64,000 nt of DNA from Bartonella sp. DB5-6 (lineage in GTDB: Bacteria > Pseudomonadota > Alphaproteobacteria > Rhizobiales > Rhizobiaceae): contig NZ_JH725118.1 of assembly GCF_000278115.1 (NCBI RefSeq), positions 89,353-153,352 of the forward strand. Direction: 5' to 3'. Below are positions 18,122-29,577 of the stretch, one piece after another; positions within the stretch are counted from its first letter, which is position 1; every line of letters starts with the position of its first letter. The notes below the pieces were generated by a model. The model was given only the letters and a program-made list of their open reading frames with translations. It had not been told where the DNA came from and searched no databases. The translations under genes were made by a program, and so were the position numbers.

Positions 18122-20044
18122 TCATACTCGATTTTTCTGCACTATCCCAACTTCACGTCCCAAAGCAGTAAAAACCGTGTTGATAATACCAACAGCATCA
18201 AGTCCTATACGTGAAAGAACTTTCTCTGGTGAACCATGACTTAAATATTCGTCAGGGAGTTTTAATGTACGGACTTTCAAACCATGCTCTAAAAGCCCTT
18301 CTTGTGCAAAAAACTGCAATAAATGCGCTCCAAATCCACCCATTGCGCCTTCTTCAATTGTCACTAATACTTCATGTTCACGTGCCAAACGCCGCATCAA
18401 ATCCTTATCCAAAGGCTTTGCAAACCGTGCATCCGCAACTGTCGTAGACAACCCTTCTGCTTCTAACATACTAGCAGCCATCAACACTTCCGACATCCGC
18501 GTTCCAAAACAAACCAAAGCTATCCTGTTTCCTTCACGCAAAATACGCCCTTTTCCAATCTCTAATAACTCACCACGCTCAGGCAAATCCATACCAACAC
18601 CTTCACCACGCGGATAACGAAAAGAAAGTGGCCCCTCATCATAAGCTGCAGCAGTACGTACCATATGCATCAATTCAACTTCATCAGAAGGCGCCATAAC
18701 AACAAATTCAGGAAGAGTTGTCAAAAAAACAATATCAAAACTGCCAGCATGCGTCGCACCATCTGCCCCTACAAAACCTGCTCGATCAATCGCAAAACGC
18801 ACCGGTAATTTTTGAATCGACACATCGTGGATAATCTGATCATAAGCGCGCTGTAAAAAAGTAGAATAGATCGCGACAAAAGGCTTATACCCTTCACAAG
18901 CAATGCCCGCAGCAAAAGTTACAGCATGCTGTTCAGCAATACCAACATCAAACATTCTTTCCGGAAATTTTTCAGCAAAAGCATCAAGACCAGTGCCTGT
19001 AGGCATTGCCGCCGTTATCCCTACAACCTTATCATCATAACTGGCTTCCTCTATTAAAGCCTTAGAAAACACCTTGGTATAGGAAAGAGATTTACTTTGT
19101 ATCTTAACCTGTTTGCCTGTAACAATATCAAAACTATTAACACCATGATATTTATCAGATGATGCTTCCGCAGGTGCATAACCCTTACCCTTATGGGTTA
19201 CTACATGCACCAAAACAGGACCATAAGGATATTCACGAACATTTTTCAAAACAGGCAACAGATGCTCTAAATTATGACCATCTATTGGTCCAACATAGTA
19301 AAAGCCAAGTTCATCAAATAAAGTTCCTCCAACCAAAAAACCACGTGCAAACTCCTCTGAACGACGTGCCTTCTCCCCAAAAAACTTTGGCAATTTTTTG
19401 CTGAGCACTTTTACCCGTTCACGCAAACTACGGTAAGCGGGACGAGAGACCAACCGTGCAAGATGAGCACTCATAGCACCCGTAGGAGGCGCAATAGACA
19501 TATCATTATCATTAAGGATAACAATCAAGCGAGCATCCAAAGCACCAGCATTATTCATCGCTTCATAGGCCATACCAGCAGACATAGCACCATCACCAAT
19601 TACAGAAATAATATTTCGTTTTGTTTCCGCCTTCAAAGCACTCGCCATCGCCATCCCAAGTCCAGCTGAAATAGAAGTAGAAGAATGACCAGCTCCGAAT
19701 GGATCATATACACTTTCTGAACGCTTCGTAAAACCTGACAATCCACCCTCTTGACGCAATGTGCGAATTTTATCTCTACGCCCCGTCAAAATTTTGTGGG
19801 GATAGGCTTGATGACCAACATCCCAAATAATTCTATCCTCAGGTGTATTAAAAACATAATGCAACGCAACAGTGAGCTCAATAACACCGAGCCCTGCACC
19901 AAGATGACCACCTGTTACGGAAACCACATCAATTGTTTCTGACCGCAACTCATTAGCTAATCGTACTAAATCAGACTCAGGCAATGCCCGCAAATCTTGT
20001 GGAACACAAATATAGTCAAGCAATGGCGTTAATGGCCTAGACAA
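18122..20044 (-). CDS. dxs: 1-deoxy-D-xylulose-5-phosphate synthase
   Basis: Condenses pyruvate and glyceraldehyde-3-phosphate in the first MEP-pathway step, using thiamine diphosphate. TPP and Mg binding are visible in [34 protein letters not shown], the [12 protein letters not shown] catalytic-glutamate region and [14 protein letters not shown] are also family hallmarks. I set the start at TTG (20044, protein [12 protein letters not shown], 640 residues) because AAGGAG lies six bases before it. The in-frame TTG at 20071 would have that Shine-Dalgarno inside the gene. Operon with tlyA and probably xseB upstream. Confidence 0.95.
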   Translation of the reverse strand: MSRPLTPLLDYICVPQDLRALPESDLVRLANELRSETIDVVSVTGGHLGAGLGVIELTVALHYVFNTPEDRIIWDVGHQAYPHKILTGRRDKIRTLRQEGGLSGFTKRSESVYDPFGAGHSSTSISAGLGMAMASALKAETKRNIISVIGDGAMSAGMAYEAMNNAGALDARLIVILNDNDMSIAPPTGAMSAHLARLVSRPAYRSLRERVKVLSKKLPKFFGEKARRSEEFARGFLVGGTLFDELGFYYVGPIDGHNLEHLLPVLKNVREYPYGPVLVHVVTHKGKGYAPAEASSDKYHGVNSFDIVTGKQVKIQSKSLSYTKVFSKALIEEASYDDKVVGITAAMPTGTGLDAFAEKFPERMFDVGIAEQHAVTFAAGIACEGYKPFVAIYSTFLQRAYDQIIHDVSIQKLPVRFAIDRAGFVGADGATHAGSFDIVFLTTLPEFVVMAPSDEVELMHMVRTAAAYDEGPLSFRYPRGEGVGMDLPERGELLEIGKGRILREGNRIALVCFGTRMSEVLMAASMLEAEGLSTTVADARFAKPLDKDLMRRLAREHEVLVTIEEGAMGGFGAHLLQFFAQEGLLEHGLKVRTLKLPDEYLSHGSPEKVLSRIGLDAVGIINTVFTALGREVGIVQKNRV

Positions 20045-20277
20045 AAGAAACTCCTTATATCTATTTATCAAGAGAGCGAGATGAAGCTACACACCTTTCC
20101 TTACTTTGTTCACAGTGTGTTCTATTTTTTACTGAAATACTTTATCTGTTTGAAATTATCTACAGATTTTCCTGTTTCTAACCCATTTCATAAAAAAGGA
20201 ACTCCTAAAATCTGTTCTTTGTAAATGAAGGTTTTCTCCCTTAATAACCCAACAAATACAGAAAAAATTACTGAATA

Positions 20278-20532
20278 TCATTCAGAATCTAGAGGCTCTA
20301 CACCTTTCGGAATACCTTTATCTGAAAGCTGAATCTTTTCAACTTTAGCTTCAGCTACCTTCAAGAGTTTTTCACAATGTTTTTTAAGAGCTTCACCACG
20401 CTCATAAATATCAATTGATTGTTCTAAAGGGACATCCCCACGTTCCAAATTTTCAACTATAATCTCAAGTTGCTTAAGTGCTTCCTCGAAACTTAATGCA
20501 GTAACGTCTTCCTTTTGTATCTCTTTTTTCAT
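20278..20532 (-). CDS. xseB: Exodeoxyribonuclease VII small subunit
   Basis: XseB is the regulatory small subunit of the ExoVII single-strand nuclease. The 84-residue protein has the family core [42 protein letters not shown], a two-helix hairpin. The start is set at ATG 20532 because GAGG lies five bases before it; a frame opening at 20574 would extend into ribB. It starts eight bases after the ribB stop, so it is co-transcribed. The C-terminal tail is longer and more variable than the core. XseA is not in the window. Confidence 0.93.
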   Translation of the reverse strand: MKKEIQKEDVTALSFEEALKQLEIIVENLERGDVPLEQSIDIYERGEALKKHCEKLLKVAEAKVEKIQLSDKGIPKGVEPLDSE

Positions 20533-20539
20533 ACAAACC

Positions 20540-21646
20540 TCATAAGATATCTGTTCTGGATATGCGAATGCCAAAACCCTCTAAACCAACATAATGACGT
20601 TCTTTAGAAGCATAAACAATAACAGAACTAATCCCTAAATGTTTTAGAATTTGCGCTCCTAAACCAATTTGGCGCCATTCTTCTTCGCGTTCAATCGCCT
20701 GCGCGTGGTTTTCTAAACCTCTCATTGCCATTGTCTGACCGTTAATAACTGATTGCACACCAATGGATCCTTCACGCAAATAAACAAACACACCACGTTT
20801 CTCTTCTTGCACCATACGCCGCATGATAACTGCAATCTCTGAAGAGTGACCAAAAACATCGTTTATAATATTTTCGCGATGCAGACGCACAGGAATATCT
20901 TCACCGTCACGGATATCACCAAAAACGATTGCAATATGCTGAACATTTTCCCAAGGAAGTTGATAACTTTGAAGAACGGCTGCCCCCGCTAATGTTTCAA
21001 TAGGTATTTCTCCAACATGCCTGATCAACATCTCTTTACGCTGGCGGTAAGCGATAAGATCAGCAACCGTAATCACATGTAATTTGTGATCTTGCGCAAA
21101 TTTCGTAACTTCATCCCCATGTTTAACACTGCCATCGTCATTCACCAACTCACCAATAACGCCAACTTGTGGTAAACTAGCTAATTTACATAAATCAACA
21201 GCGGCCTCCGTGTGGCCTGAACGCATAAGGACTCCCCCTTCATGTGCAATCAAAGGAAAAATATGTCCTGGACGAATAAAATCGCTCGCACCAGCATTCG
21301 AATTCGCAAGATTACGGACCGCTAATGCGCGATCATGTGCTGAAATACCTGTAGTTATTCCATGTTTAAAATCAACAGTAACAGTAAATTGGGTACGGTG
21401 CGCTGAATTATTATCTGATACCATAGGCGCAAGATTAAACCGTTGTGCTTCTTCTTTTGGCATAGGCGCACAAACAATACCCGTTGTGTGACGAATAATA
21501 AATGCCATTTTTTCTTCTGTACAATGGACAGCTGCAACTGTTAAATCACCTTCATTCTCACGACCGTCATCATCTGTAACCACAATGATCTCACCGCGTT
21601 CAAAAGCCCTAAGGGCAGAAACGATTTTTTTCTGATCATACATCAT
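20540..21646 (-). CDS. ribB: 3,4-dihydroxy-2-butanone-4-phosphate synthase with a degenerate GTP cyclohydrolase II domain
   Basis: The N-terminal half (about 1-205) is a complete RibB domain making the four-carbon riboflavin precursor, with [21 protein letters not shown] and GHTEAAVDL. The C-terminal half (about 210-368) has the RibA fold but lacks its three zinc cysteines. Where RibA has ECLTGDVFGSLRCDCG this has [18 protein letters not shown], and QEGRGIG becomes REGSIG, so cyclohydrolase activity should be absent. Such RibB-X fusions are known in proteobacteria. The start is placed at ATG 21646, five bases after AAGGA; an earlier in-frame start overlaps aroC. Confidence 0.9.
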   Translation of the reverse strand: MMYDQKKIVSALRAFERGEIIVVTDDDGRENEGDLTVAAVHCTEEKMAFIIRHTTGIVCAPMPKEEAQRFNLAPMVSDNNSAHRTQFTVTVDFKHGITTGISAHDRALAVRNLANSNAGASDFIRPGHIFPLIAHEGGVLMRSGHTEAAVDLCKLASLPQVGVIGELVNDDGSVKHGDEVTKFAQDHKLHVITVADLIAYRQRKEMLIRHVGEIPIETLAGAAVLQSYQLPWENVQHIAIVFGDIRDGEDIPVRLHRENIINDVFGHSSEIAVIMRRMVQEEKRGVFVYLREGSIGVQSVINGQTMAMRGLENHAQAIEREEEWRQIGLGAQILKHLGISSVIVYASKERHYVGLEGFGIRISRTDIL

Positions 21647-21656
21647 CACGTTCCTT

Positions 21657-22751
21657 TTAACCACAACCAACCTGACCACGATGTCTCAGATAATGATCAG
21701 CAATAGCACAAGCGACCATCGCTTCCCCAACAGGAACAGCACGAATCCCAACACACGGATCATGACGCCCTTTCGTGATAACATCTACATTATTACCATC
21801 AATATCAATGGAACAACGAGGCGTTAAAATTGATGACGTAGGCTTCACAGCAAAACGTGCTATAATTGGCTGTCCACTCGATATTCCACCTAAAATACCG
21901 CCAGCATGATTAGATAAAAAAAGTGGTTTCCCATCATTTCCCATACTCATTTCATCTGCATTTTGTTCTCCTCGCAAGCGAGCTACTGCAAAACCATCCC
22001 CTATTTCGACACCCTTCACCGCATTAATTGACATGAGTAACGATGCAATATCTTGGTCAAGCTTTGCGTAAATAGGTGCCCCTAACCCCGCTGGAACATT
22101 TTCTGCAACAATCTCAATAAGAGCACCAACTGATGAACCAGCTTTCCGTAATTTATCGATATAATCACTAAAAACATGCACTATTTCTGCATCAGGCGTA
22201 AAAAAAGGATTGTTATCAACTTCTAACCAATCCCAATGATTGCGATTAATATTATGAGGACCAATTGCTATCACCGCTCCCCGTACAATCAAACCAGGAA
22301 CAATTTTACGAGCAACAGCACCTGCCGCAACACGTGCTGCCGTCTCACGCGCTGAAGCCCGCCCTCCACCTCGAAAATCACGGATACCATATTTCACATC
22401 ATAAGTATAATCTGCATGACCTGGACGGTACTGATGAGCAATTGAGCCATAATCTTTAGAACGCTGATCCATATTTCGAATCAAGAGGGAAATTGGCGTA
22501 CCCGTTGTCACCAATGTTAGCCCATCATCTTGAACAATAGTTCCTGAAAGTACTTCTACTTGGTCTAGTTCTCGACGCTGCGTTGTATATTGAGATTGTC
22601 CTGGTCTACGTTTATCAAGATAGGCTTGAATTTCTGAAAGAGTAAACGTAATTCCCGGAGGGCAACCATCGATAACGCACCCAAGAGCAGCGCCATGACT
22701 TTCACCCCATGTCGTTACACGAAACAAATGACCAAATGTATTATGCGACAT
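21657..22751 (-). CDS. aroC: Chorismate synthase
   Basis: Converts EPSP to chorismate, the last shikimate step, using reduced FMN. The 364-residue protein opens [20 protein letters not shown], the classic first signature. It also has [36 protein letters not shown] and the C-terminal block R-CSIDI with [16 protein letters not shown]. ribB follows within a few bases on the same strand, so they are probably co-transcribed. No sign of truncation. Confidence 0.96.
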   Translation of the reverse strand: MSHNTFGHLFRVTTWGESHGAALGCVIDGCPPGITFTLSEIQAYLDKRRPGQSQYTTQRRELDQVEVLSGTIVQDDGLTLVTTGTPISLLIRNMDQRSKDYGSIAHQYRPGHADYTYDVKYGIRDFRGGGRASARETAARVAAGAVARKIVPGLIVRGAVIAIGPHNINRNHWDWLEVDNNPFFTPDAEIVHVFSDYIDKLRKAGSSVGALIEIVAENVPAGLGAPIYAKLDQDIASLLMSINAVKGVEIGDGFAVARLRGEQNADEMSMGNDGKPLFLSNHAGGILGGISSGQPIIARFAVKPTSSILTPRCSIDIDGNNVDVITKGRHDPCVGIRAVPVGEAMVACAIADHYLRHRGQVGCG

Positions 22752-22867
22752 AAAAAATGATCTGCTCCTCCGTCAAATATACGCCACTACAGCCTTTTTT
22801 AAAGAATATCATAGCCGTTTTAAATTCGGTCAAGTCACCGTTGTAAAAGAAAATTTTGTAAAAAACT

Positions 22868-23692
22868 TTATTCTTTAACGACAGAAATGTCTGGCGCATC
22901 GACAGCTTTCATACCTATGATATTATAACCTGAATCCACATGATGTACTTCACCCGTAACAGAACGAGACAAATCTGAAAGAAAGTAAAGCGCAGAATCA
23001 CCTACCTCTTCAATTGTCACCGTACGACGTAAAGGAGCATTATATTCATTCCATTTTAAGATATAACGGAAATCACCAATCCCCGAAGCAGCCAACGTTT
23101 TGATTGGCCCAGCAGATAGAGCATTAACACGAATATGCTGTGGTCCTAAATCCACTGCTAGATATTTTACGCTTGCTTCAAGAGCTGCTTTTGCTACTCC
23201 CATTACATTATAGTTAGGAACAACCTTTTCTGCACCATAATAGCTCAGTGTTAAAATGGAGCCTCCATCCGACATCAATTTCTCTGCACGTTTTGCCAAA
23301 GCCGTTAAGGAATAAACGGAAATATTCATGGTCATCGTAAAATTTGATTCGCTAATATCAATATAACGACCGCTTAATTCATCTTTATCAGAAAAACCAA
23401 TAGCATGAACTAAAAAATCGAGCTTGCCCCATTTCTTTTCTATTACTTTAAAGACTGCATCAATAGTTGCACTATCAGAGACATCACAATGACCGCAAAC
23501 TAACCCTTTTACTTGCTCAGTCAAAGGCTCAACACGTTTCCTCATCGCCTCACCCTGATAGGTAAAAGCAAGCTCTGCTCCTGCAGCGCTTGCCGCTTTA
23601 GCTATTCCCCAAGCGATAGAGCGATTATTGGCTAATCCCAAAATTAAACCACGCTTGCCGTACAATAAACCATTACCCTTAGCCATCAGCAT
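22868..23692 (-). CDS. fabI: Enoyl-[acyl-carrier-protein] reductase (NADH)
   Basis: Reduces enoyl-ACP in the last step of type II fatty acid elongation. It is an atypical short-chain dehydrogenase of 274 residues. The cofactor loop is GLANNRSIAWGIAKA. The catalytic pair Y-x6-K is in YNVMGVAKAALE, preceded by the LTLSYYGAEK strand. AGPIKTLAASGI is the flexible substrate-binding loop. The start could be ATG 23692 or the ATG two codons later. It is followed after about 110 bases by aroC on the same strand. Confidence 0.95.
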   Translation of the reverse strand: MLMAKGNGLLYGKRGLILGLANNRSIAWGIAKAASAAGAELAFTYQGEAMRKRVEPLTEQVKGLVCGHCDVSDSATIDAVFKVIEKKWGKLDFLVHAIGFSDKDELSGRYIDISESNFTMTMNISVYSLTALAKRAEKLMSDGGSILTLSYYGAEKVVPNYNVMGVAKAALEASVKYLAVDLGPQHIRVNALSAGPIKTLAASGIGDFRYILKWNEYNAPLRRTVTIEEVGDSALYFLSDLSRSVTGEVHHVDSGYNIIGMKAVDAPDISVVKE

Positions 23693-23808
23693 TGCCCCAT
23701 TGTTACCTAAAATTAATATTATTTATCTGCCTATGACATAGGTCAGCTTTTTCTTCAAGCAATTGGTTTCAAATCAAACAAAAACTATGCTTTTATATAA
23801 TTAAAAAA

Positions 23809-24711
23809 TTAACCTTTTCGCATCTGCAGGAACTGTTCTAATGCTGCATCTCTACCTTCCGGCAACATGACACGAACATGCACATAAAGATCATCTCTTT
23901 TGCCGTTTTTTAAACGAAGCCCTTTTCCTTTCAACCGTAAAACACGATCAGAGCTTGACCAAGCTGGAATAGTCAAAACCACACGCCCTTCCAAAGTCTC
24001 AATTTCTTCTTTTGCTCCCAGAACAGCATGTGTAAGAGAGACTGGTAAATCAAGATGGAGTGCCCTTCCTTCAACCCGCAAACGAGGATGTTTTTGAATA
24101 TATATAGTTACCAACGCATCTCCTGCTTGCCCATAAGCCACCTCTTCTCCTTGTCCTTTTAAGCGAATAATTTGACCATCTTCAACATAATCTGGAAGTT
24201 TAATTTTTAATTTTTTTCCATTAGGAAAAATTGCTTCCACCTTTTCTGCACCAACCATTTGCTCCAATGTAACGGAAAGATTGGCACGAACATGCGCCCC
24301 TTGTTGAGATCGATCATATTTTGCAGAATTTGAAAAACCTCCTCCTCTCCTAAATAGATCGCGAAAAATATCACCCGCATCAAAACCTGCACTGCCTGAA
24401 GAACCAAAATCAAAACCTTTTGCTCCTCCTGAAAAAGGATTGTGACTATTTCTAAAATTTTCACCAGCACCATAGGCTTGATACAGTGGTTTTCCTTCCA
24501 TATCAATTTCACCACGGTCAAATTGTGCTTTTTTGTCTTTATCACCTATAATTTCATAGGCTTGATTAATTTCAGAAAACTTTTCTTTAGCCTTTGCATC
24601 ATCCATATTGTGATCTGGATGATATTTCTTTGCTAATTTTCTGAATGCCGACTTAATCTCTTGCGGTTTTGCGGTACGTGCCACACCCAGAATCGTGTAC
24701 GGATCACGCAT
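23809..24711 (-). CDS. DnaJ/CbpA-like co-chaperone
   Basis: A 300-residue J-domain protein stimulating Hsp70 ATPase. The J domain occupies residues 1-70 with HPD at 31-33. A glycine/serine/phenylalanine-rich linker (about 75-125) follows, then two DnaJ C-terminal beta domains with [16 protein letters not shown] and [20 protein letters not shown]. The four-repeat cysteine zinc finger of true DnaJ is missing, so it belongs with the CbpA class. It is divergent from pdxH across a 324-base gap, the same pairing I recall in other rhizobia. Confidence 0.88.
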   Translation of the reverse strand: MRDPYTILGVARTAKPQEIKSAFRKLAKKYHPDHNMDDAKAKEKFSEINQAYEIIGDKDKKAQFDRGEIDMEGKPLYQAYGAGENFRNSHNPFSGGAKGFDFGSSGSAGFDAGDIFRDLFRRGGGFSNSAKYDRSQQGAHVRANLSVTLEQMVGAEKVEAIFPNGKKLKIKLPDYVEDGQIIRLKGQGEEVAYGQAGDALVTIYIQKHPRLRVEGRALHLDLPVSLTHAVLGAKEEIETLEGRVVLTIPAWSSSDRVLRLKGKGLRLKNGKRDDLYVHVRVMLPEGRDAALEQFLQMRKG

Positions 24712-25035
24712 ATTGCCCTCTTTTCAATTTTTGTGTTTTCAAAATATTAACTGATATGTTTTTCAATATTCCTCACAGCTTCATCAATCTCTTCTAAAGA
24801 ATGATTTTCTCTCTTTATATGTCTATAAAGAAACTAAAATACCAGATAAAATAAATATTTTATTTAATATAGCGCATTGTTTTCTACGCTAATAACAAAA
24901 ATGATTAAGATACCATCCTACATAGGATATAATAGCATTGGCTTTTTGAAATAAGAGAAAAACAGCGCTTTATTCCTTAATGACAAAGTAAGTTAAAGAG
25001 CTTCTCAGTCATACTTGCCGACATTTGGAGATCCT
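24712..25035. other. Divergent intergenic region between the dnaJ-like gene and pdxH
   Basis: 324 AT-rich bases containing the promoters of both neighbours. No heat-shock-type operator or other defined site could be recognised. Confidence 0.35.
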
Positions 25036-25659
25036 ATGAACAATAAAATACAAACAGACGACGATTTTATGCAAATGCAAAAACCTTTTGCGCTTTTTGA
25101 AAAGTGGTTTGAAGAAGCAACATTAAGCGAAATAAATGATCCTAATGCTATGGCATTAGCAACAGTTGATGAAATGGGCTTGCCTAATGTTCGCATGGTT
25201 CTTCTCAAAGATTACAATCCCCAAGGCTTCGTCTTCTACACCAACTATGAAAGCCAAAAAGGACAAGAAATTTTAAAATCAATGAAAGCATCCTTAGGTT
25301 TTCATTGGAAATCGCTCCGTCGGCAGATCAGAATTAGGGGAGTTGTTGAAAAAGTCAGTGATCAAGAAGCAGATGCGTATTTCCAATCACGTCCACGAGG
25401 TAGCCGAATTGGAGCATGGGCGTCCAAACAATCTCAACAATTAGAAAACCGTTTTGTCCTCGAAAAAGCAATTGCCCAATATACCGCGCGTTATGCAATA
25501 GGAAATATCCCGCGTCCACCTTATTGGTCTGGATTTCGCGTTAAACCCCTTTCTATCGAATTCTGGCGTGATCGCCCATTTCGTTTACATGACCGCTTGC
25601 TTTTTACACGTGATTCTGTCGAATATGATGATTGGAAAAAGCAAAAACTTTATCCCTAA
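25036..25659 (+). CDS. pdxH: Pyridoxamine/pyridoxine 5'-phosphate oxidase
   Basis: FMN-dependent enzyme oxidising PNP or PMP to PLP. The family signatures are [24 protein letters not shown] near residue 35-60, [14 protein letters not shown], the phosphate-binding [13 protein letters not shown], and the C-terminal [18 protein letters not shown] start at ATG 25036 (207 residues) because GGAG lies five bases upstream; an ATG at 25015 would add seven residues without an RBS. The gene is alone on the plus strand. Confidence 0.95.
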   Translation: MNNKIQTDDDFMQMQKPFALFEKWFEEATLSEINDPNAMALATVDEMGLPNVRMVLLKDYNPQGFVFYTNYESQKGQEILKSMKASLGFHWKSLRRQIRIRGVVEKVSDQEADAYFQSRPRGSRIGAWASKQSQQLENRFVLEKAIAQYTARYAIGNIPRPPYWSGFRVKPLSIEFWRDRPFRLHDRLLFTRDSVEYDDWKKQKLYP

Positions 25660-26192
25660 TTTTTCAAACTTTAATTATTGTTGAAGACTTCGTTTTTATA
25701 ACAATTAAAAAAACTCTTTGCGAAATGAAGAATAGATCTTTGTTATGAAACTTGACTGATAACCACTTTTTCCACTATGCTCTCTGGAAAAAGGTTATAA
25801 TTACAAACTCATCCAAGCAAAAGTGTGTATTCTGTGAAAAAAACGGTAAAGTGTCACCAATAATATTATAATGGAGCATAAGAAGATAACATGATCTTGC
25901 ACGTCTCAATCCTGATGAAATTAGGTAAAAATGCATGATTTGAATTAAGATTAAGAGTGGTTGATTCACTTACTCTTACTAAGGTCTGTTTTCAGTTTAT
26001 CTGATAAAAACGAGGACTTCGACAAAATTGCAATTTTGTTATTGAAAAGAGCTCTAAAGCTGAGATACATAGCTTAGCTATAAATGCAAACAGACAAAAA
26101 AACTGCGAAAATAAGAAATTTCATCCTTGGCTTTTTATTTTCTTCTCTTCCAGCGTCGCATAGCATATGACTTTACTTTTAATTTATTGTAA
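25660..26192. other. Intergenic stretch between pdxH and ubiA
   Basis: 533 bases between convergent genes. Only an 18-bp AT-rich palindrome at 26022-26039 stands out. Coding potential is low in all frames, which fits decayed DNA. Confidence 0.4.
26022..26039. repeat. Perfect 18-bp palindrome
   Basis: ACAAAATTGCAATTTTGT reads the same on both strands, with no loop. It lies between the convergent pdxH and ubiA genes. It could be a protein-binding site or chance in AT-rich DNA; the absence of a spacer argues against a terminator hairpin. Confidence 0.35.
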
Positions 26193-27197
26193 CTAAACAA
26201 AAGAATAAAGCATCTTCCATATACCACCGCATATCAAACCAACAAAAATTATAAAACCAACAAATGAATTTGATTTAAAAAGCTTCAGGCATTGTGAACT
26301 ATCATTTATATCAATCTCTTTAATTTGAATAAACATGTGGATGCTTGCCATAAAAATTCCTAAGAAGCTGAGAACAGGAACTTGCGCCAAATAAAATGCT
26401 AAGCTAACGAGCACCACAAAACTACCATACAAAAATATTAAAGCACGCCTAGTACCTTCATCAAAAAGAAGTGCCGTGGAACGTACACCAATCGTAGCAT
26501 CATCTTCCTTATCCTGATGCGCATAAATTGTATCATACCCTATCGTCCAAAAAATAGATCCCACATAAAGTAAAATTGGTGCCCAACTTAAGCTTCCAAA
26601 CACAACTGCCCACCCCATTAATGCTCCCCAATTAAATGCGATACCTAAAAAAAACTGCGGCCAATATGTCACACGTTTCATAAAAGGATACACTGCAACC
26701 GCTATCAATGACGAAATACCTAGAAAAAAACTGAACTTATTAAATTGCGATAAAACAGCTAAACCAACCAAACATTGCAAGAGTATAAAAATTTTTGCCT
26801 GAAATCGGCTCACATGTCCTGTTGGCAATGGACGAGAACGTGTTCTCTCCACCTGAGAATCAATTTTATGATCAATAAGATCGTTCCAAGTACACCCTGC
26901 CCCCCGCATAGCTACGGAACCTAGAAAAAAAAGAAAGAGATACCAGAACCAATGAAGTAACATTGTTAAAAAAGGATATCGATGCATTTCATAAGAGAGA
27001 AAAGCCATTGTTGTTGACCAAAAACAAGGCCACATCAATAACTGCCATCCGATAGGCCGATCCCAACGTGCCAATTGAGCGTAAAACCACAATGAACGGG
27101 GAAGAAAATTGTAGACCCATTGTTTGGAGGATGCATCCATTACCCTTCCCTGACTTTCACAGGATTGAATATGTGCAATATCTTTACTTTTTTTCAT
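26193..27197 (-). CDS. ubiA: 4-hydroxybenzoate polyprenyltransferase
   Basis: Membrane prenyltransferase attaching the polyprenyl tail to 4-hydroxybenzoate in ubiquinone synthesis. The first aspartate motif is NDLIDHKIDSQVERTRSRPLPTG and the second is YDTIYAHQDKEDDATIGVRS, both intact. About eight membrane helices follow a soluble N-terminal extension of some 35 residues. I use ATG 27197 (MKKSKDIAHI) rather than the preceding GTG. The polyprenyl donor synthase is encoded at 37717 and UbiG at 63041. Confidence 0.94.
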   Translation of the reverse strand: MKKSKDIAHIQSCESQGRVMDASSKQWVYNFLPRSLWFYAQLARWDRPIGWQLLMWPCFWSTTMAFLSYEMHRYPFLTMLLHWFWYLFLFFLGSVAMRGAGCTWNDLIDHKIDSQVERTRSRPLPTGHVSRFQAKIFILLQCLVGLAVLSQFNKFSFFLGISSLIAVAVYPFMKRVTYWPQFFLGIAFNWGALMGWAVVFGSLSWAPILLYVGSIFWTIGYDTIYAHQDKEDDATIGVRSTALLFDEGTRRALIFLYGSFVVLVSLAFYLAQVPVLSFLGIFMASIHMFIQIKEIDINDSSQCLKLFKSNSFVGFIIFVGLICGGIWKMLYSFV

Positions 27198-27288
27198 CAC
27201 ATAATTTTACCTTTAGTCTTGCGATAGAGGCATTTCATTCTTATGACGAGAAAACGCATTTAATCATCTTCTGTAATAGGAGCAAGCA

Positions 27289-28563
27289 ATGAACATTCTT
27301 CTTATCGGCTCAGGTGGACGAGAACACGCTTTAGCATGGAAAATAGCAACATCACCACTACTAACAAAATTATATTGTGCTCCGGGGAATCCTGCAACAA
27401 TGGAACTTGGTGAAAATATTGATTTGAATATTGATGATCATCCTCTCGTTATTGATTTTTGTAAAGCACATTCTATTGATCTCGTGATTGTTGGACCAGA
27501 AGCTCCATTAGTGGCGGGTATAACAGACTCTCTTAATAGTGCCAATATCTGTGTATTTGGACCTACTCAAAAAGCTGCTCAATTAGAAGGTTCAAAAGCT
27601 TTTACAAAGGATTTATGCCGTAAGAATAATATTCCTACTGGAACTTATCAATGCTTTAATGATGCTACAAAAGCCAAAGCCTATATTCATCAACAAGGTG
27701 TTCCCATTGTCATTAAAGCTGATGGCTTAGCTGCCGGTAAAGGTGTTGTTGTTGCAACGACTGTGGAAGAAGCATTTAACGCAGTTGATGCTTGCTTTAA
27801 AAGTACATTTGGCAATACAGGAGAAAAAATTGTTATAGAATCTTTTCTTGAAGGTGAAGAAGCAAGCTTCTTCTGTCTTTGTGATGGTAAAATTGCTCTT
27901 CCTTTTGGATCTGCTCAAGATCATAAACGTGTAGGCGATGGAGATACTGGAGCAAATACCGGTGGCATGGGAGCTTATTCACCAGCTCCCATCATGACCA
28001 AGGAAATGGTTAGTCGTACCCTTAAAGAAATTGTTGAACCAGCTCTACACAGTATGAACAAAATGGGGGCTCCCTTTAAAGGTATCCTCTTCGTCGGATT
28101 GATGATAACGCAAAAAGGACCTGAATTAATTGAATTTAACGTACGATTCGGCGATCCTGAATGTCAAGTTTTAATGATGCGATTAAAAGATGACATTCTT
28201 CCACTTCTTCTTGCCGCAGCTCAAGGGAATCTTGAAAATAAAACCCTTCAGTGGTCTGAAAAAACTGCCTTAACCGTTGTTATGGCCGCTAATGGTTATC
28301 CAGACTCTCCCCAAAAAGGTACTGTTATTCGTAATCTTGATAAAGTGAACGCTTTTTCTGATGTAAAAGTTTTTCAAGCCGGCACAGCATTACACAATGG
28401 AAAACTCATTGCTAATGGTGGACGCGTTTTAAATATAACAGCAATAGGGGAAACCATTACCCAAACGCAAAAACGCGCCTATGAAGCTGTTGATTGTATT
28501 GATTGGCCAGAAGGTTTTGTCCGCCGCGATATCGGATGGCGAGCTATTGCACGAGAAAGCTAA
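27289..28563 (+). CDS. purD: Phosphoribosylamine-glycine ligase (GAR synthetase)
   Basis: ATP-grasp enzyme of purine synthesis joining glycine to phosphoribosylamine. The 424-residue protein opens [18 protein letters not shown]. It has the PEAPLVAG motif, [14 protein letters not shown] (ATP loop), [11 protein letters not shown], and the purD signature [19 protein letters not shown] seven bases before the ATG supports the start. It is divergent from ubiA. No purine-responsive element could be recognised upstream. Confidence 0.96.
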   Translation: MNILLIGSGGREHALAWKIATSPLLTKLYCAPGNPATMELGENIDLNIDDHPLVIDFCKAHSIDLVIVGPEAPLVAGITDSLNSANICVFGPTQKAAQLEGSKAFTKDLCRKNNIPTGTYQCFNDATKAKAYIHQQGVPIVIKADGLAAGKGVVVATTVEEAFNAVDACFKSTFGNTGEKIVIESFLEGEEASFFCLCDGKIALPFGSAQDHKRVGDGDTGANTGGMGAYSPAPIMTKEMVSRTLKEIVEPALHSMNKMGAPFKGILFVGLMITQKGPELIEFNVRFGDPECQVLMMRLKDDILPLLLAAAQGNLENKTLQWSEKTALTVVMAANGYPDSPQKGTVIRNLDKVNAFSDVKVFQAGTALHNGKLIANGGRVLNITAIGETITQTQKRAYEAVDCIDWPEGFVRRDIGWRAIARES

Positions 28564-28899
28564 ATCGTTTGAGTAGTCTTTTTCATAATTTCACATAATA
28601 GCATAACGCACACATCTGCTTACTATTCTATATTGTTCATGATTTAAAAAAAATACTGACTATGCAATTTTGATTGTAACCCCGTGATTATCTTGTTGCT
28701 TATCTAAGCTTGGAAACAAGTACCATGCGCTGTCATTGCCTTTGCATAGAGAAAACCTGTGAAATTTCCTCTATTATAACTTACCAACGTATGTTGTCAA
28801 ACAGAGCTCTCACACAGCTAATAAAATGTAACATATAACGATACAGTAAAAATAAATGCATCTAACAGCACAATAATAAAAAATGAATGTGCGCCAATA
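28564..28899. other. Intergenic stretch between purD and the DUF6101-like gene
   Basis: 336 bases between convergent genes; I see no gene, hairpin or repeat that stands out. Confidence 0.4.
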
Positions 28900-29427
28900 C
28901 TACTGTAGCGCAACTCGATTTGCGATCACCAAACGTAAACCTAATGGATTGCTACAACGAAGTGAAAAATACTTTTGTTTAGAATGCATCGTCGTACCCA
29001 AAAAACGACGTAAATCAGAACGATCTTTGACAACCATAACACGATTATCTTCATTGATCATAAGCATAGGAAGGCCATAAGTATCCGCCCATAATCGCCA
29101 ATCTAGAAGAACATTATTCAAATCTCTAGAAACTAAAAGCGGGATGCAAGTTTCCTCATCTGCATGAAACAACTCTAATGCAACAGCTTTTTCTCCTGAA
29201 CGCGTTTTTACAGCGCGCGCCGCAATTCCTTTAAAATGATAAGACGGCACTAAACGTGATAAACTCGAGAGAGTATCCATTTTAAAAAAAACACCGCGCT
29301 CATTTAACGAACAAATTATTTGATTGCCTGTTTTTGATGAAAAATATGCCGTTGTTTGTGGCAAATGGCACGGATCTAACCGAAACTCAAGCACCGCTTT
29401 TGCCTGATTAAAGCATTGATTAGCCAT
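28900..29427 (-). CDS. Conserved rhizobial protein, probably DUF6101 family
   Basis: A 175-residue soluble protein without signal peptide or membrane helix. Its pattern (opening LEFRLDPCHLPQTTAYF, a central YHFKGIAARAV segment, then ELFHADEETCIPLLVS and WRLWADTYGLPMLM) recalls the DUF6101 proteins of rhizobia, but this assignment is from memory and weak. Alternating strands and the RDLNNVLLDWRLWA block suggest a compact alpha/beta fold. No catalytic motif is evident. It stands alone, convergent with purD. Function unknown. Confidence 0.7.
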   Translation of the reverse strand: MANQCFNQAKAVLEFRLDPCHLPQTTAYFSSKTGNQIICSLNERGVFFKMDTLSSLSRLVPSYHFKGIAARAVKTRSGEKAVALELFHADEETCIPLLVSRDLNNVLLDWRLWADTYGLPMLMINEDNRVMVVKDRSDLRRFLGTTMHSKQKYFSLRCSNPLGLRLVIANRVALQ

Positions 29428-29577
29428 ATATAGTGTCCCAATTTATTTTAAATAATATACACCCTTTAACAGCTTTTCCCCACTGGATTATTAAAAGATT
29501 GAATAAAAAACAACTGATTTCTTTTTTGGTTATTGAATTCTAAACAAAAACACGAGATAAAATTTATCTTTCTCGAA

